Of a stretch of DNA of 64,000 bases, positions 37,930 through 46,768 are shown in pieces (within the stretch, counting starts at the first letter, position 1; the number at the start of each line of letters is the position of its first letter). Origin of the DNA: Micromonospora chokoriensis (GTDB lineage: Bacteria > Actinomycetota > Actinomycetes > Mycobacteriales > Micromonosporaceae); assembly GCF_000718555.1 (NCBI RefSeq), contig NZ_JOAN01000027.1, positions 1 to 64,000 of the forward strand, given 5' to 3'. Under the pieces are notes generated by a model, which saw nothing but the letters and a program-made list of their open reading frames with translations, had not been told where the DNA came from and did not search any database. Position numbers and translations under genes: made by a program.

Positions 37930-38340
37930 GTGTCGGCTTACGGTCGTCATGATGACGAGTGGGACGTGCTGGTGCGCGCGGGCAGGCAGTTCCTGCGCGA
38001 GCGGGCGTTGATGGAGCGCGACACGTCCTACACCGAGATGAGTGTGACGCTGGCGCGGCGTACGGGCTACCCGGCGTTCGACTTCTCGGAGCAGGCCGAC
38101 CGTGCTGCAATGGGCTTTCTGCTGGGCCGGATCGTCCGGGAGACGTATCCGGTTGTAGGGGCGATGATCTCGGCGCTGGTGATCTACCTTGATGCGAACG
38201 ACGCCGGCCCAGGCTTCTATCAGCTCGCGCAGGACATGGGTTTACTCCAGAAGGGTGCTTCGAAACAGGCCCGCGAGGCTTTCTGGATCCAGCAGGTACG
38301 AGGGACATTTGACCATTTCCGTGCAGGTGGCCGGCTTTGA
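37930..38340 (+). CDS. Hypothetical helical protein, coupled to a GIY-YIG-like gene
   Basis: A 136-residue, largely helical protein (VLVRAGRQFLRERALMERDT, SEQADRAAMGFLLGRIVRET, YPVVGAMISALVIYLDAND). No family recognised. Its TGA overlaps the TTG start of the next gene, so the two are made together. The GTG start at 37930 has AGAGGG nine bases upstream. As partner of a nuclease-like protein it could be a regulator, antitoxin or DNA-binding subunit (inference). Confidence 0.65.
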   Translation: MSAYGRHDDEWDVLVRAGRQFLRERALMERDTSYTEMSVTLARRTGYPAFDFSEQADRAAMGFLLGRIVRETYPVVGAMISALVIYLDANDAGPGFYQLAQDMGLLQKGASKQAREAFWIQQVRGTFDHFRAGGRL

Positions 38341-39185
38341 GTTTGAGCCTGACCGTGCCGGCTCTTGCCTGGAGCGGTTGGCTTCCGCTCGGCGAATGCG
38401 CCGCTCGCCTGCAAGTGCCACGAGGCCCGGGGCTGTACCAGGTGAGGCGGATCGGTGACAGCGCCCTCGCCTACGTGGGGCAGACCGGTGGGCTGCGACG
38501 CCGACTCGGTCAGCTATGCGTCCTTTTTCGAGAGGAGATGCCGTACAACGACCCCCATACGGCCGCTCCCTGTCTCTGGGTCATGCGCACCGCCGAAAGC
38601 GCCAGTTTTGAGTTCTCCATCGCGGAGTTCGCCGGGGACGTCAGGGATCGCAAGATGGCCGAGTGTGTGGTGCTTTCCCAGCACCGAGCGCGATTCGGCC
38701 GCTCGCCGACGGCGAACTTTGGACGCATGCCGGACGGGTGGGTCAAGTCCACGGGTAACAACGCGGCGCTTGTCAAGGCAGGCCGCCGGGCACGTGGTTA
38801 CCAGGACGCTCGCGCTTCCCGGCCTGCCGACCAGGGCTCAGTCCTTGACCTTGGTCGGGCTCCGACGGCGTGTGACTGGGCCCAGCTTCCCTGGAGCTCC
38901 AGGAGTTCAGGGCCGGCGGTGGGTGTCTACCGAATCCGTCGCCCCGGTCAGGCGCGCCTCGCGTACATCGGCCAAGGGCTGGTCCAGGCCCGACTGGCCG
39001 CTCATGCCGCCAAGAGCCGACTTGAAGGCCACCGGCAACGCGCCGCGTTCAGCCAACCCCTCGAAAGTTCCTGGGCAGGCTTACCAGGCTGCTCCCTGAC
39101 ACAACTGCTTGAGATCGAGTGCGACCTGATCGCCAGTCACGCCCTGACAACAGGAATCGCGCCCGAGGCTCAATTTCTGGGGTGA
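38337..39185 (+). CDS. Protein with two GIY-YIG-like modules
   Basis: A 282-residue protein from TTG 38337. The first module reads GLYQVRRIGDSALAYVGQTG and LRRRLGQLC (about 31-60); the second, VGVYRIRRPGQARLAYIGQG and VQARLAAHA (about 190-225). Both have the (G)-(I/L/V)-Y ... Y-(I/V)-G-Q spacing of GIY-YIG nucleases, with a following Arg; the usual catalytic Glu could be in SASFEFSIAEFAG or LLEIECDLIA but is not certain. Two modules in one chain is unusual. Coupled by overlap to the helical protein. Could be a nuclease of a defence or mobile-element system, or an inactive relative. Confidence 0.6.
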   Translation: MSLSLTVPALAWSGWLPLGECAARLQVPRGPGLYQVRRIGDSALAYVGQTGGLRRRLGQLCVLFREEMPYNDPHTAAPCLWVMRTAESASFEFSIAEFAGDVRDRKMAECVVLSQHRARFGRSPTANFGRMPDGWVKSTGNNAALVKAGRRARGYQDARASRPADQGSVLDLGRAPTACDWAQLPWSSRSSGPAVGVYRIRRPGQARLAYIGQGLVQARLAAHAAKSRLEGHRQRAAFSQPLESSWAGLPGCSLTQLLEIECDLIASHALTTGIAPEAQFLG

Positions 39186-39204
39186 CGGAGGGTCGCCTCC
39201 AGAT

Positions 39205-39600
39205 CAACCGTCGATGCAGCGACCTCTTCGGACCCGCCGAAGATGTCACCGCAGAGGATGCGCTGGCCACCGCGTCGCGGATGGGATCGGTGTCTCAGCT
39301 GACGGGACAAACTCCTGGCCCGGCAGGGTGGAACTGCACGACCGCCATCGATGTAAGGCAGGTCTGGCCCCGTAGTGACCGACGACCCGTGACCCCAGGG
39401 ACAGAAGCTAAGCCGGGGAGCAGCGAGCCCCGACCCCTTCGGAATCCACCACGACGCCGCACCGACTCTGACCTCCGGGAACACGAAGCCGCAGGCAGGG
39501 TGGGTGCAGTAGAGCGCCGTTCGGTGCCGTTGGACGCAGTTCAGGGCCCTTCAGGGCCCTTCAGGGCACCCCACTGCTCCCAGCCTGCTCCCCTAAACCT
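39205..39600 (+). repeat. Composite dispersed repeat, locus 6 (modules A, degraded B, C)
   Basis: A: CCTCTTCGGACCCGCCGAAG, GATGGGATCGGTGTCTCAGC and GCCATCGATGTAAGGCAGG. C: CGACGCCGCACCGACTCTGA, CCGCAGGCAGGGTGGGTGCA and TTCAGGGCCCTTCAGGGCCC, then CACTGCTCCCAGCCTGCTCC. TTCAGGGCCC occurs twice in tandem. The long frame across it is not credible. Confidence 0.7.
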
Positions 39601-40098
39601 GGCTCGCACCGGGCCGCCGACCGTCGACCGTCGACCGATCGTGAGCTACCGGCCCAGTACTTTGGTTGGCATCAGCGCTGGCTACCGCAGCCGCATCGGT
39701 CGATCGGGAAGCACGCTCAGGATTGCCCCGCCTATGTCAGCGGCATGAGCGTGCACGAGCTGCGCTGGCCGCCGTTCCTGCCGAAGCGTTTCCGTCCGCG
39801 GACGCTCGCCTGCTGCATTCGGTGCAGTCAGCCAGGAACCGAGAGTGCTCACGTCGGCGTGGTCGAGATGTCGATCGGGGTGAGGTGGCATTGGCCGATG
39901 GCGTGTACCAGGGATCGACCGTCGGGAAGTGGCCGGTCGATGCGTGCTGGCAGTCACACGCAAGCAGCGATCTCCCTTACCGACGCGGGCGCCACGGGAT
40001 TCCAGTGCGTACCCGCCACCGGATCCCGTCGATGATCAGCGCAGCAGGACGGCGTACTCCGGGGCGAACCGGAGGACGCCGTCCTGACGGCCGACGAG
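39601..40098. other. Non-coding stretch
   Basis: About 500 bp between repeat locus 6 and the XRE regulator. Short open frames exist on both strands but none has a recognisable product or ribosome site. Confidence 0.45.
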
Positions 40099-41031
40099 TC
40101 AAGCGGGATCGGACACGCTTCCCGTGTCGAGGAAAGGGCGGGCCCGCGTTTCGGTCAGCGAGCTGCGACCGGCCGTTGTGGTGTTCGTCTGCTGCTGGTT
40201 AGCCCAGAGCGCAAGCAAGCGCAGGTTGTCATGCGACGGGCTGCCCGGGTCGGTGGTGTAGATGAACAGCGTCTGGTCCGGGTCGCCGGACAGCGCCAGT
40301 GCCTCGTATCGGATGGTGATCGGTCCGACGGCGGGGTGCGTCATACGCTTGGTGCCGTTCGTACGCTCGTGCACCTGGTGCCCGTTCCACCACATACGGA
40401 ATTCTGGGCTCTTGATGGTCAGCTCCCCGACCAGTTCGCTGAGCTGGGGATCGTCGGGAAACCGCCCGGCATAGAGGCGTAAGGTGCCCACCACCTCGGC
40501 TGCGACTGTCGGCCAGTCGAGCAAGGCATCGCGGGCGGCCGGATCGAGGAAGACCCACCGCGTGTAGTTGCGATGGCGGGGTGGCAGGCGGGTCCAGTCG
40601 GTGAGCAGGGCGCGCGCCAGTGTGTTCGACGCGAGGATGTCCGTGCGGTTACCGACGATGAAGGCTGGGTGGTCGCCCAACGAGGCGATCATCTGGTGCA
40701 TTGCCGGGCGGACCCGCTGGACGGGCGCCTGCCTGGCGCGGCGCCGGACCGGCCGGGCCAGGTCGGCGAGGTGGGCGCGGGCGGCGGCGTCTAGCTGGAA
40801 GACCCGCCCGAGGGCGTCGAGGACAGGCTCCGACGGGCTGGTGTGCCGGCCCTGCTCCAGCCGGGTGTAGTAGTCGACGCTCATCCCGGCGAGCTGGGCC
40901 ACCTCCTCCCGGCGCAGACCGCGCACCCGCCGCACGGTCTGACCAACATTTCCAGGAAGGCCGGCTTCCGCCGGCGTCATGCCCGCCCGGCGCTTCCTCA
41001 AGAAGTCACCCAGATCTGCCCGTCCTGCCAT
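40099..41031 (-). CDS. XRE-family regulator with MmyB-like ligand-binding domain
   Basis: A 310-residue protein from ATG 41031. The helix-turn-helix (VRGLRREEVAQLAGMSVDYY, then TRLEQGRH) is preceded by LGDFLRKRRAGMTPAEAGLP. The C-terminal ~180 residues are the MmyB-like PAS-type fold (HPAFIVGNRTDILASNTLAR, NYTRWVFLDPAARDALLDW, then IRYEALALSGDPDQTLFIYT). Such regulators often sit next to an SDR and repress it; here the SDR is divergent, with about 175 bp between. The longer frame to 41178 has no support. Confidence 0.9.
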   Translation of the reverse strand: MAGRADLGDFLRKRRAGMTPAEAGLPGNVGQTVRRVRGLRREEVAQLAGMSVDYYTRLEQGRHTSPSEPVLDALGRVFQLDAAARAHLADLARPVRRRARQAPVQRVRPAMHQMIASLGDHPAFIVGNRTDILASNTLARALLTDWTRLPPRHRNYTRWVFLDPAARDALLDWPTVAAEVVGTLRLYAGRFPDDPQLSELVGELTIKSPEFRMWWNGHQVHERTNGTKRMTHPAVGPITIRYEALALSGDPDQTLFIYTTDPGSPSHDNLRLLALWANQQQTNTTTAGRSSLTETRARPFLDTGSVSDPA

Positions 41032-41208
41032 GACTCCATGATTGCCCTGGTGGAGGCATGGTGGCCAGCGGTTGGGTGGGCATGACGTTCCCAGGTAGGG
41101 CTGGGCTGGGCTGACGGTGTCCGGAGCCGGGTGTCGGGCCGCAGCATGAAATGGCGTTCCCCGGCCCGGGGGACACAACCGACTGGTAAGCCGTCAAGGA
41201 GACTCCCC

Positions 41209-42069
41209 GTGCCGTATCCCACCACCGGACCCGCTACCTGGTTCGTCACCGGCGCCTCCCGCGGGCTCGGTCTCGAGCTGGTCAACCAGCTGCTGCAACG
41301 CGGTAACAACGTCGTCGCGACCACCCGATCGCCCGAACGGCTGATCGCAGCTGTCGGTCCCGTCGACACGTCACGCCTGTTGGCCCTGCAGGTCAACCTC
41401 GTCGATGAGAAGGCCGTCGCCACCGCCGTCAAAGCGGCCGTCGACCGATTCGGTCCCATCGACGTCGTGGTCAACAACGCCGGCTACGGCCTGCTCGCCG
41501 CCGTCGAAGAAGTCAGCGACATCGAGGCCCGGGACCTGTTCGACGTGCAGATCTTCGGGGCATGGAACGTGCTACGTGCCGCCCTGCCCGCCATGCGCGC
41601 CCGCCGAAGCGGTCACATCATCAACATCTCCTCGATCCTCGGGCTCACCGCCTTCCCCGGCTGGGGTGCGTACTGCGCCGCCAAGTACGCCCTGGAAGGC
41701 CTCACCGGATCCCTGGCCGGCGAAGTCGCCGACCTCGGTATCCGCGTCAACCTGGTCGAGCCCGGCTACCTGCGCACCGACTTCCTACGAACCCACAGCC
41801 TGCGCCTGCCCGCGCAGATCACCGACGGCTACGACGGCATCCGCGAGATGACCGCCAACCACCTCGCCATGCCCGGCACCCAGCTCGGCGACCCCGCGAA
41901 AGCCGCCACCGCGATCATCACCATCGCCGAAACCGGCACCGCTCCCCTGCACCAGATCCTCGGATCCGACTCCTACGCCCTGGCCAGGGCCCGCATCGAG
42001 GCGCTCACCAACAACATCGAGACCGGTCACACCCTCGCCAGCACCACCGACATCCCCCAAATTGCCTGA
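41209..42069 (+). CDS. Short-chain dehydrogenase/reductase
   Basis: A 286-residue classical SDR. The cofactor loop is TGASRGLGLEL, then VVNNAGYGLL, catalytic Ser in INISSILG, and YCAAKYALEG with the Tyr-x-x-x-Lys pair. ATTRSPERL after the second strand suggests NADP preference. GTG 41209 is chosen because AAGGAG stands eight bases upstream. Likely regulated by the divergent XRE/MmyB protein; substrate unknown. Confidence 0.9.
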   Translation: MPYPTTGPATWFVTGASRGLGLELVNQLLQRGNNVVATTRSPERLIAAVGPVDTSRLLALQVNLVDEKAVATAVKAAVDRFGPIDVVVNNAGYGLLAAVEEVSDIEARDLFDVQIFGAWNVLRAALPAMRARRSGHIINISSILGLTAFPGWGAYCAAKYALEGLTGSLAGEVADLGIRVNLVEPGYLRTDFLRTHSLRLPAQITDGYDGIREMTANHLAMPGTQLGDPAKAATAIITIAETGTAPLHQILGSDSYALARARIEALTNNIETGHTLASTTDIPQIA

Positions 42070-42243
42070 AGAGACCAGAGAGCCCTGCTTCAACGGGGTC
42101 GGCAAGTTGACCTGCCCAGCATCAGCCCGGAGCCGGCCTGATGCTGGGCACGATGACACAAGGTGATGCAGGGCGTGAGGTGGCGACACCGACGCGTGGC
42201 CGCGCGGATCGCTGTCTCAATCTCGCGATCGGGCAGGAAGCAC

Positions 42244-42654
42244 TTACTGCGCGATTGCGGTCGCCTCCAGTTCGACGAGCACGTCGGGCTCGAAGAGGTA
42301 GTCCACCCCGATCAGCGACGCCGGCGGAAGGGGCCAGGGCAGAACGAGCTCCTCGACGACCGATTCGATCCCGGCCATGAACGGCCCGATCTTCTCGGGT
42401 GTCCAGTCGGTCACGTAGAAGGTCAACCGGACCACGTCCTCAAATGATGCGTCGGCTCCGGCGAGGGCCCGGCCGGTGTTGCGGAGCGCCTGCGCGACCT
42501 GCCCAGTCAGGTCGCCCGGCGCAACCGGTGTGCCGTCGCCCAGGCGTGCGATCTGACCGCTGACGTGGATGTGACGTGACCCGGTTGCCACCGCCACATG
42601 ATCGTAGGGCGTGTGCGGCTGGAGGCCGTCAGGGCTGAAGCGGGTGACGGGCAT
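42244..42654 (-). CDS. RidA/YjgF-family protein
   Basis: A 136-residue protein of the Rid superfamily: HIHVSGQIARLGDG at the N-terminus, QVAQALRNTGRALAGADASF, VVRLTFYVTDW, and a C-terminal LIGVDYLFEPDVLVELEATA. RidA members hydrolyse reactive enamines or imines; the key Arg of true RidA (usually in R-x-A-V or S-R in the late strand) is not evident, so it may belong to another Rid subgroup. AGGAG precedes ATG 42654. Divergent from an HxlR regulator. Confidence 0.85.
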   Translation of the reverse strand: MPVTRFSPDGLQPHTPYDHVAVATGSRHIHVSGQIARLGDGTPVAPGDLTGQVAQALRNTGRALAGADASFEDVVRLTFYVTDWTPEKIGPFMAGIESVVEELVLPWPLPPASLIGVDYLFEPDVLVELEATAIAQ

Positions 42655-42680
42655 CGTCTCTCCTCTACTGGAACCAACTC

Positions 42681-42697
42681 GGTATATCATTGATACC
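42681..42697. promoter_or_regulatory. Likely HxlR operator
   Basis: GGTATATCATTGATACC is an inverted repeat (GGTAT and ATACC, seven-base spacer) in the 79-bp gap between ridA-like and hxlR-like genes. HxlR-type proteins are known to bind GTATC/GATAC-like sites, so this is a fitting autoregulatory operator. Confidence 0.6.
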
Positions 42698-42733
42698 TAG
42701 TTGACGGAGGACACTTCAAGGAGACCTGGTGTC

Positions 42734-43111
42734 ATGCGCGATACCACCACCGCCCGTGCCAAGGAACTGCAGATCGACGCGCCGCACCGCGAGTTGCTCG
42801 ACCAGGTGTTGGACAAGTGGTCGCTCAGCGTTCTCAACGAACTGTGTGACCAGCCGTGCCGGTTCAACGAGCTGCGCCGGGCGGTCCCGGCGGTGACGCA
42901 GAAGTCGCTCACGGCGACGCTGCGACGACTCGAGCGCAACGGGATCGTCGAACGCCATGTCGTGGCGACCCGCCCAGTCGCGGTGGAGTACCGAATCACC
43001 CGGTTGGGAAAAACCCTGCGTGCCCCGGTCGACGCCCTCCTGGAGTGGGCCGATACCTACATGCCGCAGATCGAACACGCCCGCAAGGCGTTTGACGCGG
43101 AGATCGAGTAA
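42734..43111 (+). CDS. HxlR-family transcriptional regulator
   Basis: About 125 residues with the HxlR winged helix: LDKWSLSVLNELCDQPCRFN, ELRRAVPAVTQKSLTATLRR, LERNGIVERHVVATRPVAVE and YRITRLGKTL. The ATG at 42734 is preferred (AAGGAG ten bases upstream) over the TTG at 42701. Divergent from the RidA gene and likely to control it. Confidence 0.85.
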   Translation: MRDTTTARAKELQIDAPHRELLDQVLDKWSLSVLNELCDQPCRFNELRRAVPAVTQKSLTATLRRLERNGIVERHVVATRPVAVEYRITRLGKTLRAPVDALLEWADTYMPQIEHARKAFDAEIE

Positions 43112-43201
43112 CGAATGCGGGCCACGGCATCTTCGCTCCGCCTCTCGGCCTGCTGTCGTATCCGGAAATCGCGAAGTTCGTAGCCGGTAGGCAAACGGAC
43201 C

Positions 43202-43361
43202 ATGGCGAACACAGCGATCCTGACCGAGGCCATGCTGGACGGGGCCGCCGTCACCTACACACGCGGCGCTGCACGACACCGGCTACCGGCTCGACATGGA
43301 ATTCTGGGGTGACGAGGCTGAGCCTGCTGTCCGCTTGCCGCCACCGAACTGGGCCGACTGA
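43202..43361 (+). pseudogene. Possible frameshifted small gene
   Basis: Starts MANTAILTEAMLDGAAVTYT from ATG 43202, then goes out of frame; in the next frame LHDTGYRLDMEFWGDEAEPA and VRLPPPNWAD ends at a stop (43359-43361). Both parts look like protein and join well after one shift. Family not recognised. Nothing else is supported in 43112-43584. Confidence 0.35.
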
Positions 43362-43584
43362 CCAACCTCACCTCTCGCTGACCCGGCAGCCCACAGTCAG
43401 CGATCCGCTGGCGAGACCGTTGTGGACGTTCCCGCGAGGCTGTCCGCCCGGGCCTGGGTGTTCGCCGCCGGTCAGGGCCGCAAGACCGGCCCGGTCGACG
43501 ACCGCAGCATCGCTGTGGTCACCCCGCGCACCGACGGTCTGCGGCTGCCATTGGTGCGGCACGGGTGTCGGGCACACTGATCGC

Positions 43585-44127
43585 ATGGACCTCCCGCACC
43601 CGTGTGTCTGTTGCGGCTACCGCACGTTGGGGGATCCGCCGGGCTCACACGAAATCTGCCAGGTGTGCCGCTGGCAGGACGATGTTTACCAGCTACGTTG
43701 GCCCTACCGGGCAGACGGTGCGAACAAATCCTCATTGATTGACGCGCAACGCAACTTCGGCAGGTACGGCGCCTGTGACGAGGACAGCCTCGTCGAGAAC
43801 CGAGCCGACCCGGCCGACTACGACCGAGAACCGCACTGGCGGACGATCGACCTTCAAGGAAACCGCGTCGAGCCACGCGGTGGCGCCCTGGCGGCTTGGC
43901 CGGATGATCGGACCGTCCTGTATTGGTGGCGCCGACGCACGGGCCGGACTTGGTGGGACGACATGCAGACCATCGGTCTCCCCGAGCCGCCAGTGGACGA
44001 CGCCGATCCGACCGGCTTCGCCGAGGCAGTCCGCGCAGTCGTGTCTGTGGCAACCCCGGCCGATCCAGTCTCAGGCATGTCGAGAACCGTTGAAGTCCGT
44101 CCAATGGCGTTGATTACTCTGGTGTGA
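43585..44127 (+). CDS. Cysteine-rich CPCC-domain protein
   Basis: A 180-residue protein from ATG 43585. The N-terminal ~60 residues read CVCCGYRTLGDPPGSHEICQ and VCRWQDDVYQ, then GANKSSLIDAQRNFGRYGAC, matching the Cys_rich_CPCC family with C-x-C-CGY ... EIC-x-VC-x-W-x-DD, probably one zinc knuckle. The C-terminal part is not recognised. The last bases touch repeat module C, which may have replaced the original end. Related proteins are common among immunity/toxin-associated genes, but function is unknown. Confidence 0.75.
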   Translation: MDLPHPCVCCGYRTLGDPPGSHEICQVCRWQDDVYQLRWPYRADGANKSSLIDAQRNFGRYGACDEDSLVENRADPADYDREPHWRTIDLQGNRVEPRGGALAAWPDDRTVLYWWRRRTGRTWWDDMQTIGLPEPPVDDADPTGFAEAVRAVVSVATPADPVSGMSRTVEVRPMALITLV

Positions 44128-44186
44128 AACAGGACGCCGCACCAACTCTGGCCTGGGAGAACGTGGAGTTGCAGGCAGGGGTGGCC
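44124..44186 (+). repeat. Partial copy of dispersed repeat module C
   Basis: GTGAAACAGGACGCCGCACC, AACTCTGGCCTGGGAGAACG and TGCAGGCAGGGGTGG match the first part of module C (35.15-35.22 kb carries GTGAAACAGGACGCCGCACC too). It begins at the stop codon of the CPCC gene. Confidence 0.65.
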
Positions 44187-44218
44187 GTGTTGGATCGAGA
44201 CTGTCAGTCGTCGCTCCT

Positions 44219-44833
44219 ATGATCACGGGCATGTCGACCGCGTTCACCGCCTTGTGGACCCATGACGTCTGCCGGGAGCTACGCCGGCACCGAGTCGGCG
44301 AGCGGCCCTCGGTGGCGTTCAGCGGGGTGCACCAATCTCTTCCCAGTTGGACCAGCGTCGGTGTCGGCGACGATGTCTTCGCGCTGCATGTCAACCGATG
44401 CGTGGTCTACCTGGTAAGCCGCCTGCGCGTCGTCGACAAGCAGCGGCGAGATTGTTGCGGCGCCGCTCCAACAACATGGCGTGACCCGTCCTATCCGGGT
44501 CACTACGCCTGGGCGATGCTCGGCGCCAACGGATGTGGGGCGAGCCCGGTGCACGTCGAAGCGACACCGATCCGCTTCGACGTCGCAGTCCCTGGCGACC
44601 TGCTCAGCGCGCTAACCTGGCGCAACCGACGCGGAGAACAGCGCACCTTGAAGTACGTCGTCAACGGCCGTCTCGAACGCTCCGTCAGCCTCCAGGGCGT
44701 CTATCGTCTGACCGACGAATCCGCCGCTCAATTGGGTGCCCTGCTCGATGGGTCGCCACCCCCGAGCCCGAGGGCAGAGGCCGATCACGCGCATCATGGT
44801 CGGCAGCCATCTGTGACGGTCGACCTGCGTTGA
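44219..44833 (+). CDS. Hypothetical protein
   Basis: A 204-residue frame (start ATG 44219 or 44231). TSVGVGDDVFALHVNRCVVY and LVSRLRVVDKQRRDCCGAAP, then TPIRFDVAVPGDLLSALTWR and RGEQRTLKYVVNGRLERSVS, suggest a beta-rich soluble fold. No known family. The coding character is good up to about residue 180; the tail is low-complexity. Confidence 0.55.
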   Translation: MITGMSTAFTALWTHDVCRELRRHRVGERPSVAFSGVHQSLPSWTSVGVGDDVFALHVNRCVVYLVSRLRVVDKQRRDCCGAAPTTWRDPSYPGHYAWAMLGANGCGASPVHVEATPIRFDVAVPGDLLSALTWRNRRGEQRTLKYVVNGRLERSVSLQGVYRLTDESAAQLGALLDGSPPPSPRAEADHAHHGRQPSVTVDLR

Positions 44834-44949
44834 CGGCGGCAGAAGCGTGCGACGACCATCGCTACGTCACTGCCAGCTGAGGCTGACACACTTTGCGCGG
44901 CCGGCGCCGCACTGCAAGAATCGGACCATGATAATCGACCGAAAGGGTC

Positions 44950-45471
44950 ATGCCGCGTAAGCGGCCGGGCGCGATCCGCGCTACACAACAAGCCGCCGGT
45001 CGTACCGTCCGCCAGTGGACCTGCGAAGCCGGTGGCCCTATCGACCGGCTGTCTCCTGCTGCAACCGCCGTCGTCCGAGCAGTCGAACACGGTGGTTCCT
45101 TCGATAGGTACCTACATCGCGGGGAGTGCTACGACCCCGACCCGTTCAATGAACACATTCGGCCCGGACTGACTGCTCATCTCCTTCGGGAGTATCGAAA
45201 ATTCCTACGCCAACCCGGACGGAAGCTTCGTCTTGAAGCCTCGCCCTGTCCCTCCTGTCCCGGCTGCAAATACGAAGACCTGGCGCTCGTGCGAGACGCG
45301 TTGGAAGCCGTGACCCGCCCCCTGCCGTCAACGACACGCGCTGAGATGCGCCGACTACTGAGCCGCCTCGACAGAGAATTTCGACTCCGTACTCTTCCCG
45401 ACTCCAGCCCCAGAGCAAGCTGGAACGGTGAACCGTTGCCATGGTGGCATCGACGTATCTACAAGAACTGA
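44950..45471 (+). CDS. Hypothetical protein with a CPSCPGC motif
   Basis: A 173-residue basic protein, RKRPGAIRATQQAAGRTVRQ at the N-terminus, SPCPSCPGCKYEDLALVRDA in the middle, and WNGEPLPWWHRRIYKN at the end. The cysteine cluster could bind zinc. AAGG is eight bases before the ATG. Family not recognised. Confidence 0.6.
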   Translation: MPRKRPGAIRATQQAAGRTVRQWTCEAGGPIDRLSPAATAVVRAVEHGGSFDRYLHRGECYDPDPFNEHIRPGLTAHLLREYRKFLRQPGRKLRLEASPCPSCPGCKYEDLALVRDALEAVTRPLPSTTRAEMRRLLSRLDREFRLRTLPDSSPRASWNGEPLPWWHRRIYKN

Positions 45472-45824
45472 CTCCCCTCCGCACGGCAGAAGAGTGAGTG
45501 TCTGCGGTGAATCGGCTGCATGCTCCCTGTAATCACACCGGCCGGATCCGGCGCGGCCGTGGTGCGACCCCTTCGGCCTGGACGAACCCGCCGGCCACCG
45601 GATCCCTTGCGGACAAGTCGAGTTCGGCGACCCGACATGGCGCCAGGTTCGCCGTCCAGGGTCGAGCACGGCTTCGGCGCCACAGTCGGTTATGATCTCG
45701 ACACCCCGGCGGCGGAATGAGGGTGCGCCTGCAGGTGGAGATACGGCCAAGGACCCTACCTGACTTGGCTTCGCGGAGCGGTGTCGTAGCCCACGCCACC
45801 CAACGTTGGTGCATCATTTTTGCC
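45472..45824. other. Non-coding or remnant stretch
   Basis: About 350 bp. One plus-strand frame reads WCDPFGLDEPAGHRIPCGQV over about 45560-45630 and may be a gene scrap, but no start or family is seen. The promoter of the hydroxylase-like gene must lie at its right end. Confidence 0.4.
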
Positions 45825-46373
45825 ATGTTCGTGGACCAGCAGCAGTTCCCCTTCCTGGCCGACCTTCGGGCACGGTGGGATGCCATTCGAGACGAATGTC
45901 TTGCTCTCCCGCTAGAGACCTACCAGCCGTGGGTCCAACGCGAGATGTACGGCCAGGGCTGGAGTGTCTATGGACTTGTCGCCTTCGGAGAGCGGATCGA
46001 AGAGGCGCTCAAGGCATGCCCGAACACTGCCTCCGCGTTGACGAAGGTCCCTCACCTGACGACCGCTGGGTTTTCTCGGATGGCTCCTGGCACCCACATC
46101 AAGCCACATCAGGGATGGGTTACCACCGTTTACCGCGCCCATCTCGGACTCGTCGTGCCGCAGGACTGCGCGCTGCGAGTAGGCGACGAGACTCGACAGT
46201 GGTGTGAGGGTGAAACCTCCGTCTTCGACGACACCGTCACGCATGAGGCGTGGAACTACGGCACCAGTGACCGCGTTGTGCTCCTGTTCGACTTCGTCCG
46301 TCCCGGCTGCGAGGACAGGCCGCAGGATGAACTACCGGCCTCGGTGGCCGGCTTCGTACGACGCGGCGGATGA
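45825..46373 (+). CDS. Aspartyl/asparaginyl beta-hydroxylase-like dioxygenase
   Basis: A 182-residue protein from ATG 45825, like the catalytic domain of Asp/Asn beta-hydroxylases (Fe(II)/2-oxoglutarate, cupin fold). The iron His pair is in THIKPHQGWV and VTHEAWN; RAHLGLVVPQDCALRVGDE and the late RVVLLFDFVRP with the 2-oxoglutarate Arg complete the set. The longer frame to 45717 has no ribosome site. Protein or small-molecule substrate unknown. Confidence 0.8.
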   Translation: MFVDQQQFPFLADLRARWDAIRDECLALPLETYQPWVQREMYGQGWSVYGLVAFGERIEEALKACPNTASALTKVPHLTTAGFSRMAPGTHIKPHQGWVTTVYRAHLGLVVPQDCALRVGDETRQWCEGETSVFDDTVTHEAWNYGTSDRVVLLFDFVRPGCEDRPQDELPASVAGFVRRGG

Positions 46374-46597
46374 GCCAGACACATTAGGGCACTCCACGGC
46401 CCCGTCGCATCCTCCCGGCCCGAGAACCCCGCCCGACCGCCGGGCGTGCGCCGCAGCACCCCCTTGGCATCACGCTCGATGCAGAGCGGTACGCGGTAGA
46501 AGAGTGCATCTGATCATGGCCGAAGTGCGACCAGGGACGAAGTCGAAGCCGGGCACGGGTCGGCAGGGGATTCTCTGCAGTCGCTAGGGTCGTCATC

Positions 46598-46768
46598 GTG
46601 AGCGATCATCACGGCGGCACGTGGACGCTGCACCGGCGCGGCGACGGCCGGGTACTTGCTGGTCTCGTGGTGACCGGTGGTGACTTCCCCTGGCATCAGA
46701 GTCGGGCTGCGCCCTCGATGGTGGTGCTTTCCTGCGGACGGAGTGCAGTCAAAAGGCCGTCGAGTTGA
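46598..46768 (+). pseudogene. N-terminal fragment of a hypothetical gene
   Basis: A GTG start gives SDHHGGTWTLHRRGDGRVLA, GLVVTGGDFPWHQSRAAPS, then unrelated codons that are antisense to the end of the SnoaL-like gene. I recall an actinobacterial family beginning WTLHR-x-DGR-x-L-x-L-x-V-x-GGDFPW of about 200 residues, so the rest was probably lost when the neighbouring segment arrived. The gap 46374-46597 holds nothing else. Confidence 0.5.

Noticed and set aside
39666..40202. 178-codon plus-strand frame
   Set aside because: No ribosome site, no family, overlaps the end of the XRE regulator gene antisense.
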